NCBI GenBank assembly: GCA_949285835.1
Contig: CASEAR010000131.1
Location: 1 to 35,482, forward strand
Length of the DNA stretch: 35,482 bases
Source of the DNA: an uncultured Verrucomicrobiota bacterium
Lineage (GTDB): Bacteria > Verrucomicrobiota > Kiritimatiellia > RFP12 > UBA3636
Direction: 5' to 3'
Every line of letters starts with the position of its first letter. Position 1 is the stretch's first letter. The notes beneath the pieces are model-generated. The model had not been told where the DNA came from. It saw only the letters and a program-made list of their open reading frames with translations, and did no database searches. The position numbers were made by a program, and so were the translations under genes. This document shows, in pieces, positions 16,737-25,526 of the stretch.

Positions 16737-16746
16737 GAAATATGCC
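16720..16746 (-). promoter_or_regulatory. Inverted-repeat operator candidate over the metF -35 box
   Basis: GGCATATTT (16720-16728) and AAATATGCC (16738-16746) are perfect 9-bp inverted arms around a 9-bp centre. The -35 box lies inside the centre, so a dimeric protein bound here would block RNA polymerase. The regulator is unknown. Confidence 0.6.
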
Positions 16747-16802
16747 CGCGCAAAACTGCCCCGCCGCGACGCTCTGCTGATCTGACCATGGCATTACATA
16801 CA

Positions 16803-16901
16803 CCGGTAGCGCCGGTCTGCGGGCTGCCGGTCTTACAGGCCGAGCCGGTAGCATCGGGTATGCAAGATCAGGTTTACAAGACCGGAGTTGCGGTCTGCGG
16901 G
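16803..16901. repeat. Interspersed short direct repeats upstream of metF
   Basis: CCGGTAGC occurs at 16803 and 16845, and CGGTCTGCGGG at 16813-16823 and 16891-16901, in a GC-rich non-coding stretch. The copies are imperfectly ordered and no gene is evident between 16747 and 17057. Confidence 0.3.
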
Positions 16902-17057
16902 TCTGCGGAACTGTATGGCACGGTCATGACATGGCTTGCACACATGCCGCGAAACTGCGGCGCATCCTTGCCGTAACCATTGCCATATGTACATCAATTT
17001 GAATTAATTTTTTAACACTATCATTGTAATTTAAATTCAAAAAGTTCAAAAAAATAT

Positions 17058-17087
17058 TTGAAAATATAGAATTACTTCTGCTACAAT
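17058..17087 (+). promoter_or_regulatory. Promoter of the leucine-rich-repeat gene in an AT-rich island
   Basis: TTGAAA (17058-17063), an 18-bp spacer and TACAAT (17082-17087) make a near-consensus promoter. It ends a roughly 110-bp AT-rich island (about 16980-17090) that contrasts strongly with the GC-rich surroundings. The transcript would carry a leader of about 155 nt. Confidence 0.65.
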
Positions 17088-17247
17088 ACAAAAAGCTGGG
17101 TAAACTCCGTATATCGCCGCTGTGGGGCGGATTTCCGATGTCCGGCGCGGATGCCGCTCATGCTGCGGGCGGAGTTCATGGTGAGAAATGCGCCGTTGCC
17201 AAAAAACCTGAAACAACGGAAAACAGAAATCCGGAAAAGGAACTCAC

Positions 17248-17823
17248 ATGAGCAAACAGGCAAAGACCGGAAAGGCTCCGGTGTGGGATTACGAAGAACA
17301 CAACGGGGAAATTACGCTGAAGAGATGCAAAAACATAGACGGCATTGCAAACCTTGATATCCCTGCCGTATTAGATGAAATGCCGATAACAAAAATCGAC
17401 CAATACGCGTTCTGGGGCTACGAATCGCTTGTGTCTGTAACAATCCCGGGTTCTGTAACTGAAATCGATCTGGGCGCATTCTGTGGTTGCAAATCGCTTA
17501 CGTCTGTGACTATTCCGGATTCTGTAACGAGAATCGGTTTGTGTACGTTCTCGGACTGCACATCACTTACGACCGTGAAGATCCCGGATTCTGTGACAGA
17601 AATCGATTTGAACGTGTTCTCGGGCTGCTCATCACTTAAGTCTGTGACGATCCCGGATTCTGTAACTGAAATCGGCGAGGGTGCGTTCTGGGGCTGCGAA
17701 TCGCTTGCATCGGTTACGATCCCGGATTCCGTGAGCGTAATGTATATCGGCGAGGGCGCGTTCTATGGGTGCTGCAAATTGAGAAACAACGACAAAATTA
17801 AACCATTCCTTGGAGAATACTAG
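17248..17823 (+). CDS. Small BspA-type leucine-rich-repeat protein
   Basis: The 191-residue protein consists of a short polar N-terminal part (1-53) and BspA-like LRR_5 repeats. Four units are exactly 23 residues (54-145), each built on the pattern xFxGCxSLxSVTIPDSVTEI. A fifth unit has a 2-residue insertion (146-170), and a partial sixth follows. There is no signal peptide, membrane segment or sorting signal, so unlike secreted BspA adhesins it is probably cytoplasmic. Such repeats bind other proteins, but the partner is unknown. AAGGAA lies 7 nt before the ATG. It is a single-gene unit with its own promoter and terminator. Confidence 0.85.
   Translation: MSKQAKTGKAPVWDYEEHNGEITLKRCKNIDGIANLDIPAVLDEMPITKIDQYAFWGYESLVSVTIPGSVTEIDLGAFCGCKSLTSVTIPDSVTRIGLCTFSDCTSLTTVKIPDSVTEIDLNVFSGCSSLKSVTIPDSVTEIGEGAFWGCESLASVTIPDSVSVMYIGEGAFYGCCKLRNNDKIKPFLGEY
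17407..17757 (+). repeat. Tandem 69-bp coding repeats (five units)
   Basis: Four 69-bp units and one 75-bp unit encode the leucine-rich repeats. Within them the phrase GATCCCGGATTCTGT recurs nearly unchanged, so nucleotide identity is high enough for unit gain or loss by recombination or slippage. Confidence 0.8.
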
Positions 17824-17865
17824 GACGAAGACGAGAATTGGGAGTGATTCGCGAGGCGGGCGCCG

Positions 17866-17908
17866 GCCTAAGCCTTTCGCGAATCGGCGGACTCGCTTTA
17901 GGCGTTTT
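17866..17908 (+). terminator. Probable terminator of the leucine-rich-repeat gene
   Basis: GCCTAAGC (17866-17873) pairs with GCTTTAGGC (17895-17903) with one bulge, and GTTTTT follows. A competing 9-bp hairpin, GATTCGCGA (17846-17854) with TCGCGAATC (17877-17885), interlocks with it. Confidence 0.6.
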
Positions 17909-18016
17909 TGAGAGAAATTTCAGCCCCGGATTAAAGGTGCGCGCAAAAGCCGCAGCCGCAGGATACCGCTCACGGCGCACGTTTTAAAATCCATACTCTC
18001 CGCACAGAAACACATA

Positions 18017-19207
18017 TCACACCGCGCCGCAGCAGTTCTTATACTTCTTCCCGCTGCCGCACGGGCATGGATCATTTCGGCCCGGCTTCTCCCTGCTTCC
18101 GCGTCCGACTCCCGATGCGGAAAGCCCGGACACATACCCCGCCAGACGTTCAAACCTCTCAATCGTATGCGAGTAGAAGATCTTCCAGTCTTCGCACAGC
18201 GCAGACATGCCTCCGCATCTGTTTTTAGGACAGTCCCCCGCGCAAAGCGCATACCACGCGCAGCCGAAGCATTCCGGCGTCTGTGGGCGCTTGATGCCGC
18301 CCCAGTCCCGGTACCCGGCGGAGCCGCGGAGCTGCTCAAAATCGTCCTTTAAAATGTTACCCAGCCGCAAATCGCTGCGAACGAAGAAGTCGCACGGAAA
18401 AATGTCCCCGTTGTGTTCCACAACAAGATAATGCCTGCAGTCCGCACCCATCGAGCACATCGTCGGAACGCCGGACACAAGTCTGGAAACAACAGAGTCA
18501 AAAAGCCTTACCGAAACTTTGCCAACGTCCTTCGGGTACCACGCGTCAAATATCCCGCACAGGAACTCTCCCCACTTCCCCGGCCCAAGAGCAAATGGCG
18601 CGCGTTTTCCCGCGGCGTCGAATTCCACGCACTCTATGTACTGGTGGTACCTTACACCCAGCGACTTTAGATACTCGTACACCTCGGCCGGATAATCCTG
18701 ATTGGCCGCGGACACCAGCGTAAGCACATTGTACTCCGCCCCTGCGTTTTCAAGCGCGGCGCGTCCTCGGAGCACTCTTTCGTGAGTACCGGCGCCGGAG
18801 GAATCCCTGCGGAATCTGTCGTGCAGTTCCCGCGGGCCGTCGATGCTGATCCCCGTGAGAAATCTGTTCTCCTTCAGAAATACGGCCCATTCGTCATCCA
18901 GAAGGGTGCCGTTTGTCTGAAGTGAATTCGAGGTAAACCTGTCCGGCAGGAACTCCCGCTGCAGGCGCACGGCCTCCCTAAAGAAGTCAAGACCCATAAG
19001 CGTCGGCTCTCCGCCCTGCCACCCGAATGAGTGATCCGCCATCGGGCACGCCAGATACTTGCGCGTAAGGGTGCGAAGCGTATCACGCGACATTCGCAGC
19101 GCACCGCTTCCGAACATAGACTCCTTCGACAGATAAAAGCAGTACGCGCACCTAAGATTACAGTTGTACGAGGCCGGCTTTACAAGCAGAGAAAACTGCC
19201 CGTTCAC
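18017..19207 (-). CDS. Anaerobic sulfatase-maturating enzyme with C-terminal SEC-C motif
   Basis: This radical-SAM/SPASM enzyme should oxidise the active-site Cys of sulfatases to formylglycine without oxygen. In the 396-residue protein the radical-SAM cluster motif CNLRCAYC uses C16, C20 and C23. [11 protein letters not shown] and SLQTNGTLL follow, then the SPASM cysteines, including CSMGADC, CDFF and [19 protein letters not shown]. The last 20 or so residues are a SEC-C zinc motif ([15 protein letters not shown]), as in SecA tails. The GTG start at 19207 overlaps the preceding sulfatase's TGA by 4 bp (GTGA), and GGAGG lies 6 nt upstream, so translation is coupled. It is the last gene of the sulfatase operon; its targets are probably the co-transcribed sulfatases. 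Confidence 0.92.
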   Translation of the reverse strand: MNGQFSLLVKPASYNCNLRCAYCFYLSKESMFGSGALRMSRDTLRTLTRKYLACPMADHSFGWQGGEPTLMGLDFFREAVRLQREFLPDRFTSNSLQTNGTLLDDEWAVFLKENRFLTGISIDGPRELHDRFRRDSSGAGTHERVLRGRAALENAGAEYNVLTLVSAANQDYPAEVYEYLKSLGVRYHQYIECVEFDAAGKRAPFALGPGKWGEFLCGIFDAWYPKDVGKVSVRLFDSVVSRLVSGVPTMCSMGADCRHYLVVEHNGDIFPCDFFVRSDLRLGNILKDDFEQLRGSAGYRDWGGIKRPQTPECFGCAWYALCAGDCPKNRCGGMSALCEDWKIFYSHTIERFERLAGYVSGLSASGVGRGSREKPGRNDPCPCGSGKKYKNCCGAV

Positions 19208-20679
19208 CTGAATTCCTCCGGGTGCCTCGCTTTGAGCAGAGGCACAGCCCAGTCGCGCCCCGTCTCCTCCAGCCGCTCGCAATATTTCTTCAAATGCCCG
19301 CGCGCGTGAAACGGTCCTCCCGTCCTGAGAAGCACTTCCCACAGCGGATCATGAAAGTACCCCTCCGGCTGCGAAAACATCATTTCGTCGAGCCAGGCAA
19401 GGTACCGCCGCGCTCCCTCAGCGCATATTTCCGGCCTTTCATCCGCGAGATTGTGCTGTTCGTGCGGATCCTCAGCCAGGTTAAAAAGCATCTCGCGCGG
19501 GAACAAATGATAAAAATCATGATACACGCGGATGTAGAGCCAGTCTCCCCACCTTACGGACCGCTGGCATCCGTGGCAGCATTGCGAGAGCACGAGCTGG
19601 CTCCTGCCGCAGTCCGCCCCCCTGCGCACCGAATCCGCGTAGCTCGCGCCCTCCCAGGTTTCACGCGGCGAAACGCCAAGCAGTTCCGCAAGAGTCGGCA
19701 GGAGGTCGATGTTGTAGTGCAGTCCGGCGTCCGCATGGCCCGCCTTCATGCCCGGCCATTTTATGATCATCGGTATTCTGCATGTCGCGGCGTCTGCCGT
19801 GCCGTGTTCGCTCCACATCCCGAGTTCACCTATGTTCTCCCCGTGATCCGAGCTCACAATTATTATCGTATCGTCATAAACGCCCAGACTGCGCAGCTTG
19901 CCGAGAATCATGCCCACGTGGCTGTCCGCGTAGCGGACTCCACAGTCATAACCGTCTATCTCACGGCGTACGCCGTCCATATCCGTAACCTTGCCCGGCT
20001 GACGAGGAAAAGCTTTGCTTTCGCAGTCGTCGTACATATTTATATCCAGAATGCCGTGTGGGCCTGCCGTCTCCTTCAGCTGGCGCTCGACCACGTCGGC
20101 GGTCAGCCATTCAGGAAGCGGAGAATCAGCAAAAGGATTCCCGAAATCCGCCGGGGCCCGGTACGGGGTGTGCGGATCCCAGTAATTTATGTGAAGATAC
20201 CAGTTATCCCCCGCGCCGTTGCGGTCAAGCCAATCAGCGGCAAACGGCGTCACGTCCTCCGCAGACTCTCCGCCGCCTTTCCCGGTGTCGTATACCTCCC
20301 TGAACCCCGCATAATAATCAAACGTGGAATGCCGTTCACCGAATCCACCAATGTATACCGTGCGAAGCCCAGCTTCCTTCTTTAGAAAGGCCGGCAGATT
20401 GTCAAAACTCTTACGGCTGAAAAACCGCCGGTTCCTCCCCTCCGGACGGAAATCCGCATTGAACCCGCCGTGGTCGACCACTCCGTTGTGTATGCCGAAA
20501 GTGCCAGTCATAAGCGCCGAACGCGAGGGAAGACACGGCGCGTCGGAAGTAAAATAGTTGTCGAATCTCACTCCTTCCGCCGCAATGCCGTCGATGTTCG
20601 GGGAAGTATTTCTGCAGTATCCGTAACACCCCAGATGGTCGGGGCGCAGCGTGTCAATGTCAAAGTAAACAATTCTCAT
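19204..20679 (-). CDS. Sulfatase, Cys type (CLPSR)
   Basis: The 491-residue protein is an alkaline-phosphatase-fold sulfatase that would hydrolyse a sulfate ester. Features are the metal-binding [15 protein letters not shown] at the N-terminus, the formylglycine motif CLPSR at residues 49-53 followed by SALMTG, a WDPHTPY segment, and [18 protein letters not shown] with further metal ligands. The Cys-type motif needs the maturase encoded immediately downstream. No signal peptide is present, so it should work in the cytoplasm. It begins 36 bp after the next upstream sulfatase gene and overlaps the maturase gene by 4 bp. The substrate is unknown. Confidence 0.92.
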   Translation of the reverse strand: MRIVYFDIDTLRPDHLGCYGYCRNTSPNIDGIAAEGVRFDNYFTSDAPCLPSRSALMTGTFGIHNGVVDHGGFNADFRPEGRNRRFFSRKSFDNLPAFLKKEAGLRTVYIGGFGERHSTFDYYAGFREVYDTGKGGGESAEDVTPFAADWLDRNGAGDNWYLHINYWDPHTPYRAPADFGNPFADSPLPEWLTADVVERQLKETAGPHGILDINMYDDCESKAFPRQPGKVTDMDGVRREIDGYDCGVRYADSHVGMILGKLRSLGVYDDTIIIVSSDHGENIGELGMWSEHGTADAATCRIPMIIKWPGMKAGHADAGLHYNIDLLPTLAELLGVSPRETWEGASYADSVRRGADCGRSQLVLSQCCHGCQRSVRWGDWLYIRVYHDFYHLFPREMLFNLAEDPHEQHNLADERPEICAEGARRYLAWLDEMMFSQPEGYFHDPLWEVLLRTGGPFHARGHLKKYCERLEETGRDWAVPLLKARHPEEFR

Positions 20680-20715
20680 ATCTGCCGTTTTCCTGTTATC
20701 TCAAAGCCGCCCCCT

Positions 20716-22140
20716 TCAGACGCCTCTTCCTTTGCCAGCCCACAGCTGAGAGCTGCAGGCAGGCCTGCCGGCCTGCAGCTTACCGCCCGCGACGTATCCT
20801 TCCGGACGCCATTCCAGCTCCTCTATCAGCTTTGAGCGCCAGAAGGAAAGCCGCTCCGGCCTGGACTTCGACAAATCGTGCGATTCGTGCGGATCCTCAT
20901 CGATGTCGAACAGCAGTTCACGCCCCGACTGGCTGAACCAGCAGTACTTCTCATGTCCGTCGGTAATCCATTGATTGGATGAATCTCCTGCGGGATGCTC
21001 TCCGTGTATAGAGCGGTGCACCTCTCCATCCCGCATCAGACTGCGCCCGTCAAGCCCTTCCGGTACCGGAATGCCGCACGCATCGCAAATCGTCGGGAAT
21101 ACGTCGCGGATCTCCGCAAGACGCGTGTCCGTCACCCCGCACCGCCCCTCTCGCATGTATCTGGGATAGCGGACAAACAGAGGAATTCCCGCGCTGCCCT
21201 CAAACGGCTGCGACTTGCGCACCATGCCGTGATCGTACAGCATATCGCCGTGATCCGCCACGAGGATAATCAGCATATCATCCCAGAGTTTGGCGTCCCC
21301 AAGCGCAATAAACAGCCTGTTCAGTTCATAATCGATCTGCGAGACAAGAGCGCAGTATGCGCGGCGCGCCCTGTCCCGATAGTACTTCTCGGATGGAATC
21401 GGATTTTCCGGAGAAGAATAACACCCAATGAACCCGTCCCAGTCTCCGGTATAAGGTTCCGGCATTTCCCTGCCTTCATACATCGAAAAATATGACGGCG
21501 GCGGATCATAGGGCGTGTGCGGCCGATGAAACGATGTCATGAGGAAGAAGGGCTTGGTCGGATCTCGCCTGCTCAGAAAATCTATGCTCCTGCTTACAAC
21601 CCACGCTGTCGGATGCAGGCGCTCATCCCACGGCCAGCACCGCACGGCATACCCGTTGCACCCCGGCCCGGGTTCATCGATGTCAAAGGACGGCCCCATT
21701 ATGCGGCGCACATCCGGAAGATAGTCGTCATACTCCGCCGGATTATTATACTTCTTCCTCTTATCGTGCAGGAATCCGTCATGCAGCACCACATTGTGAA
21801 AGCCCATAAGATTTCTCGCCGGTTCAACATGCATCTTGCCTACGCACTGCGTGTGGTAGCCCGCCGATGCGAGCGTCCCGGCAAGAGTTGTCCGGTATCT
21901 CCACTCGGGATTGCTGTCGTATCCGGTAAAACCGTGATTTTCCTGACTCAGCCCCGTGAAAAGAGCCGCCCTCGCCGGTATGCACGTCGGACACGAAGAA
22001 TATGCCCTCGTGAAATTGACGCCTTCCTGCGCGAGTCTGTCAAGATGCGGAGTGTGAACAAAGCCGGGACGGTTTACTCCCAGCGCGTCCCTCCGCATCT
22101 GATCGACAACTATCATCAGCACATTCGGCCTTTTGTCCAT
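20716..22140 (-). CDS. Sulfatase, Cys type (CIPAR)
   Basis: The second sulfatase of the operon has 474 residues. It begins KRPNVLMIVVDQMRRDALG with metal ligand D13. The formylglycine motif is CIPAR at residues 53-57, followed by AALFTG; Ala at the fourth position is tolerated in this family and is also seen in phosphonate monoester hydrolase relatives. GKMHVEP, TSFHRPHTPYDPP and LVADHGDMLYDHG complete the catalytic core. The ATG at 22140 is chosen for its AGGGGGA site and because homology starts there. No signal peptide is present. It lies between the other two sulfatase genes (gaps 43 and 36 bp). Activity on a phosphodiester or phosphonate ester is a possible alternative. Confidence 0.9.
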   Translation of the reverse strand: MDKRPNVLMIVVDQMRRDALGVNRPGFVHTPHLDRLAQEGVNFTRAYSSCPTCIPARAALFTGLSQENHGFTGYDSNPEWRYRTTLAGTLASAGYHTQCVGKMHVEPARNLMGFHNVVLHDGFLHDKRKKYNNPAEYDDYLPDVRRIMGPSFDIDEPGPGCNGYAVRCWPWDERLHPTAWVVSRSIDFLSRRDPTKPFFLMTSFHRPHTPYDPPPSYFSMYEGREMPEPYTGDWDGFIGCYSSPENPIPSEKYYRDRARRAYCALVSQIDYELNRLFIALGDAKLWDDMLIILVADHGDMLYDHGMVRKSQPFEGSAGIPLFVRYPRYMREGRCGVTDTRLAEIRDVFPTICDACGIPVPEGLDGRSLMRDGEVHRSIHGEHPAGDSSNQWITDGHEKYCWFSQSGRELLFDIDEDPHESHDLSKSRPERLSFWRSKLIEELEWRPEGYVAGGKLQAGRPACSSQLWAGKGRGV

Positions 22141-22183
22141 ATTTCCCCCTTTAACCCCCTTCCAATGGATCATATTGCGCGGA

Positions 22184-23551
22184 TTAGTCGAACGAAAACG
22201 AAAAATCCCTGTCCCCTGTCTTTTCAAACCATTCCTGCGTCAGCCTGCGCAATTCTCCGCGTCTGGACGCATATTTCGTGTTAAACGCCAGATTGCACTC
22301 CTCCCAAGGGTCCTCCCGCAGATTATAGAGCAGCCAGTCCCCTCCGGACGTGCAGACGTACTTCCAACCGTCGCGCGTCACCACGCCCCGGTACGGGCGG
22401 TCAATACTGTCTCCGTGCATCGTAGGCGCTACATTCTGCAGATACGCCGAATCCGGAGCATCGCCAGCGCCGACGCGCCTCAGTACCCCTGAATAATCAA
22501 ATCCCGGAAGATCCTGCCTCCCATCTATGCCTGCCAGACCAAGTGATGTCGGCAAAATGTCCACATGATTCACGCAGCAGTCCGACACCGCACCCTCGCA
22601 GTGGTTCATCGACCTGTAGTTCCCCCCGTTCCACACTATGAACGGTATATTTACAGCCTCCTGCCACGGACACGTCTTCTTGAACTGTCCATGCGACCCG
22701 TGCATATCGCCGTGGTCGCTGAAATAAAACACCCACGTATCTCTGTCCAGTCCGGTCTCCCGCAGCGCCGACACCACGCGGCCTACATTGAAGTCTATGT
22801 TCTCAATCATGGCGTACATCCCGGCAAGATCCTGCCGGACGATCTTCTCGACCGCCTGCGAGTGGGCTACATTCGGCCGCAGCTTTATATCCTGCGGATT
22901 GTATTTTCCCCGGTATTCCGGCGGAGCGATGTACGGATTGTGAGGCGGCTGAACTGAGAGCACCGCGAAAAAAGGCTTGTCCTTTCTTTCCGGTTCCTTT
23001 ATGAAATCCACAAGAAAGTCCGTAAGGCAATCCGTTTCATAGCCGGGAAGCCTGGTCAGCGGCATTTCAGTACTCCCATCCATGTGCCCATGCACATAAC
23101 AGTCGTACTGCATGTTGTTGTTGTCGTACCCTATCCAGCGTGCGAATCTGCCGCGCCTCTCCCTTGGAATCTCGACCAGGCAAGCCCGCGGATGCTCTCT
23201 CTCCCGCACCCCGTCCAGATGCCACTTGCCGAAATACGCCGTATCATACCCCGCGTCATTGAAGAAATCAGCCGCCGTCGGCATCTCCACAGGCAGCCTG
23301 AATTCATGCCCGGGGACACAGTCATGCGGATAACGCCCGGTAAGGAGCGATCCCCGGAACGGACAGCAGAGAGGCGTCCCTGAAACCGCATTTCTGAAAT
23401 TCACGCCGGACGCCGACATTGCATCCAGGTTCGGCGTCCTCGAATTCGGGTCTCCATTGCAGCTCAACGAATAACCGGGCTGCTGATCAGAAAATATCCA
23501 CAATATGTTCGGCCGGGAATACCCGCCGCTTAAAATGCTCCGACTCTGCAT
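22184..23551 (-). CDS. Sulfatase, Cys type with unusual CCPFR motif
   Basis: The first gene of the operon encodes a 455-residue sulfatase. RPNILWIFSDQQPGYSLSC carries the N-terminal metal-binding acid. The formylglycine motif reads CCPFR (62-66) followed by GSLLTG, so a bulky Phe replaces the usual Ser/Ala, and a second Cys sits next to the one to be modified. FGKWHLDG, SVQPPHNPYIAPP and YFSDHGDMHGSHG are standard sulfatase core segments. The ATG at 23551 is preceded by GAGGGG. Neither this start nor the longer open frame has a signal peptide. A weak -10-like TAATAC lies about 30 bp upstream; the operon promoter is otherwise not clear. The substrate is unknown. Confidence 0.9.
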   Translation of the reverse strand: MQSRSILSGGYSRPNILWIFSDQQPGYSLSCNGDPNSRTPNLDAMSASGVNFRNAVSGTPLCCPFRGSLLTGRYPHDCVPGHEFRLPVEMPTAADFFNDAGYDTAYFGKWHLDGVREREHPRACLVEIPRERRGRFARWIGYDNNNMQYDCYVHGHMDGSTEMPLTRLPGYETDCLTDFLVDFIKEPERKDKPFFAVLSVQPPHNPYIAPPEYRGKYNPQDIKLRPNVAHSQAVEKIVRQDLAGMYAMIENIDFNVGRVVSALRETGLDRDTWVFYFSDHGDMHGSHGQFKKTCPWQEAVNIPFIVWNGGNYRSMNHCEGAVSDCCVNHVDILPTSLGLAGIDGRQDLPGFDYSGVLRRVGAGDAPDSAYLQNVAPTMHGDSIDRPYRGVVTRDGWKYVCTSGGDWLLYNLREDPWEECNLAFNTKYASRRGELRRLTQEWFEKTGDRDFSFSFD

Positions 23552-24243
23552 GCTGCCCCTCAGTCCAGTATTCAACTCCCTGCCTAGGGTATTACAATCC
23601 GTACGCCAGAACAAGAAAATTTTCCGCCGCCGTCGTTAAAAGTGCAATATGCAACGGAACACCAGACGTCGTACAAAAAAATGGAACGGTATCGTCCCCA
23701 TCATTCCCACCACAAGACAACCCGAAAAAAAATGAAAAGGAATAACGCCACCATTATGACAGGACAAAAGAAAAAGAGGAAGACCGCATGAGCAGGGAGT
23801 ACAGCATGCATCACATCGCATCGAAACACCTGCCTTTCGTCCCGCCGCAAACGCATCGTGCCATAAAAACAGACGCCATACGAAAAAACAGCCTGATGAC
23901 TTCGTAAGGCGATACGCCAGTACTTGACGCCGCACAACGGAGGTATGAATCTAATCCCGGCGGCCGTGAATCACGGCGCACGCCTGTCCCTCAATGCGCT
24001 GCAAACCGCTCTTGAGAACAATGCTCATAAAGCGCGCCTGATATGCAGCGCCCGCGAACAGGCGACCATGTCCTCCAGCACATTATCCTGAGACACACTC
24101 ACAAACCGTGCCTCTCAGGCGTTCCAGAGAATTCAATTTTCGGACGCATCCGCATACCGCCCTGTCAACACGGGGTTGCACGGCACACCGGCCCGGGCCC
24201 ACGGAAAACTGCGCCCGGAAAACCGCAGAGAAAAACCATGCCG
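23552..24243. other. Long intergenic region upstream of the sulfatase operon
   Basis: About 690 bp without a convincing gene. The part 23640-23920 is purine-rich on the plus strand. A 39-residue plus-strand frame at 23788-23907 has an AGAGGAAG site 6 nt before its ATG but resembles nothing I know. A perfect palindrome, GCCGTGA-A-TCACGGC, lies at 23963-23977. The region should hold the sulfatase promoter, and may hold an unrecognised small RNA or a decayed gene. Confidence 0.4.
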
Positions 24244-24260
24244 GGCGGGGCCGCCCCGCC
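24244..24260 (-). terminator. Hairpin directly after the M14 peptidase gene
   Basis: GGCGGGG (24244-24250) and CCCCGCC (24254-24260) form a 7-bp stem with a 3-nt loop abutting the stop codon. On the minus strand a run of five T comes only about seven bases after the stem, so termination is probable but not ideal. Confidence 0.55.
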
Positions 24261-25424
24261 TTAAAAAGCATTCATCTCCTGTGTCCGGCCTTTGCGCATC
24301 CGGCGGAAATACAGCGCCGCAGCGTGCGCCATATTTACCCCGAGCGACATCGCGCCGCTCCTGTCCGCCGTAACATTCCCGAAATTTGCGAAAGGAATTT
24401 CAATCGTAAATGCGCACGCCACATAATCCATCATGGAACTGTAGCATGCAAAACTCCGCGTCGGAGAATTCGGAGAAAGGTTATTCCACGCCGTCCCGTA
24501 CGGCACATCGCCTGAACGCCGGTATGGAGCATCCGGCGTGGATACGGACTCAAGCAGATCGCCGAATGCATCAATCTCCCTTTGCGTGTCAGGCAGAGAA
24601 GAGCCGATTAGAGAAATATCCTCGTTGCTGCCGCCCTTGATCCAGGGACAATGCATGTCAATGACAACGTCCGGCCTCACGTCATCAAGAAGCCGCATGA
24701 CCGCCGCCGTTTCCGAATACAGCGGAACATCGTTGTAATCACGATTATGGTCGTGCGGCCGTCTGTTCTTTCCCTGATCGCCGTCTTCAACGCCGTCTTT
24801 GTCCACAAATGGCACGGCATATACCGCTGTCTCTTGCCTGAAACCGGCACCGAACGCGTCATCCGACAATACGGCGCGCAGGAAACCCTCCATCGCGTGA
24901 TTCGCCATCATCTCTCCAGCATGATGCCGTGCCGTAAGAAAAATCTTGTGCGCCGCAGCGGACGGATTGCCGGCGACAACATACTCCACCGGCCGCCCTT
25001 TCGCCGAAGACACACACAACCTCCTGCGGGAAAACGCCGGATTCCCCGCGAATTCTCCTGCAAACCTGTCGAAATCGCTCTGCAAATACTGCAGTCCCAT
25101 GCAGAACCACGCTTCGCGGGATCCCTCCGCCGCATCATAATTAAACCCTGTACCGTCGGACGAACCGGCTCCGAGCCACTTCCATTCCCGTCCCGAATTC
25201 GTACTCACGGCCGGCCCTCGCGTTCCGATCTTGTCCGGAGAGTCAAATGAGAACCTGTACCGCCCCGGATGCGGGAAAACGGCCTTGAAGCACCAGTAAA
25301 ACCAATCTGTTGAAGTGTCTCTCAGATCAACGCCCAGGAGAGCGCCGCTGCCTTCCGTCTTCAGAACACGAATATTGCCGCCCGGAAGATCATCCGAAAT
25401 CATTACATGTTCCTGTGTGTTCAT
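24261..25424 (-). CDS. M14 zinc carboxypeptidase, cytosolic-carboxypeptidase-like
   Basis: The 387-residue protein has an N-terminal beta-rich domain (about 1-140, with DWFYWCFKAVFPHPGRYRF) and a C-terminal M14 domain. Zinc ligands are H168 and E171 in RHHAGE and H258 in DMHC. The substrate-binding GKNRRPHDHNRDYND segment is at 218-232, and the presumed catalytic E342 lies in FTIEIPF. The two-domain layout resembles the CCP/Nna1 (M14D) group, which in eukaryotes removes C-terminal glutamates; the bacterial substrate is unknown. No signal peptide is seen. GGAGG lies 7 nt before the ATG at 25424. It follows the ZIP gene by 102 bp on the same strand. Confidence 0.85.
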   Translation of the reverse strand: MNTQEHVMISDDLPGGNIRVLKTEGSGALLGVDLRDTSTDWFYWCFKAVFPHPGRYRFSFDSPDKIGTRGPAVSTNSGREWKWLGAGSSDGTGFNYDAAEGSREAWFCMGLQYLQSDFDRFAGEFAGNPAFSRRRLCVSSAKGRPVEYVVAGNPSAAAHKIFLTARHHAGEMMANHAMEGFLRAVLSDDAFGAGFRQETAVYAVPFVDKDGVEDGDQGKNRRPHDHNRDYNDVPLYSETAAVMRLLDDVRPDVVIDMHCPWIKGGSNEDISLIGSSLPDTQREIDAFGDLLESVSTPDAPYRRSGDVPYGTAWNNLSPNSPTRSFACYSSMMDYVACAFTIEIPFANFGNVTADRSGAMSLGVNMAHAAALYFRRMRKGRTQEMNAF

Positions 25425-25526
25425 ACAAAACCTCCATCGTTGCCGCCGCCCATCTGATGCGCCCGGCCCCATGCCGCCGCACGCGGGGCCGATCAGCGCT
25501 TCGCACGTCCGTCCGAACAGCGACTT

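Noticed and set aside
16747..16980. SAM or cobalamin riboswitch upstream of metF
   Set aside because: None of the conserved core strings was found on the metF strand, and the likely promoter lies only about 50 bp from the gene.
17407..17757. CRISPR-like array
   Set aside because: The regular 69-bp periodicity is a coding leucine-rich repeat without variable spacers.
19222..20385. 387-residue plus-strand frame inside the first sulfatase
   Set aside because: It is a basic, low-plausibility shadow of a recognised sulfatase gene.
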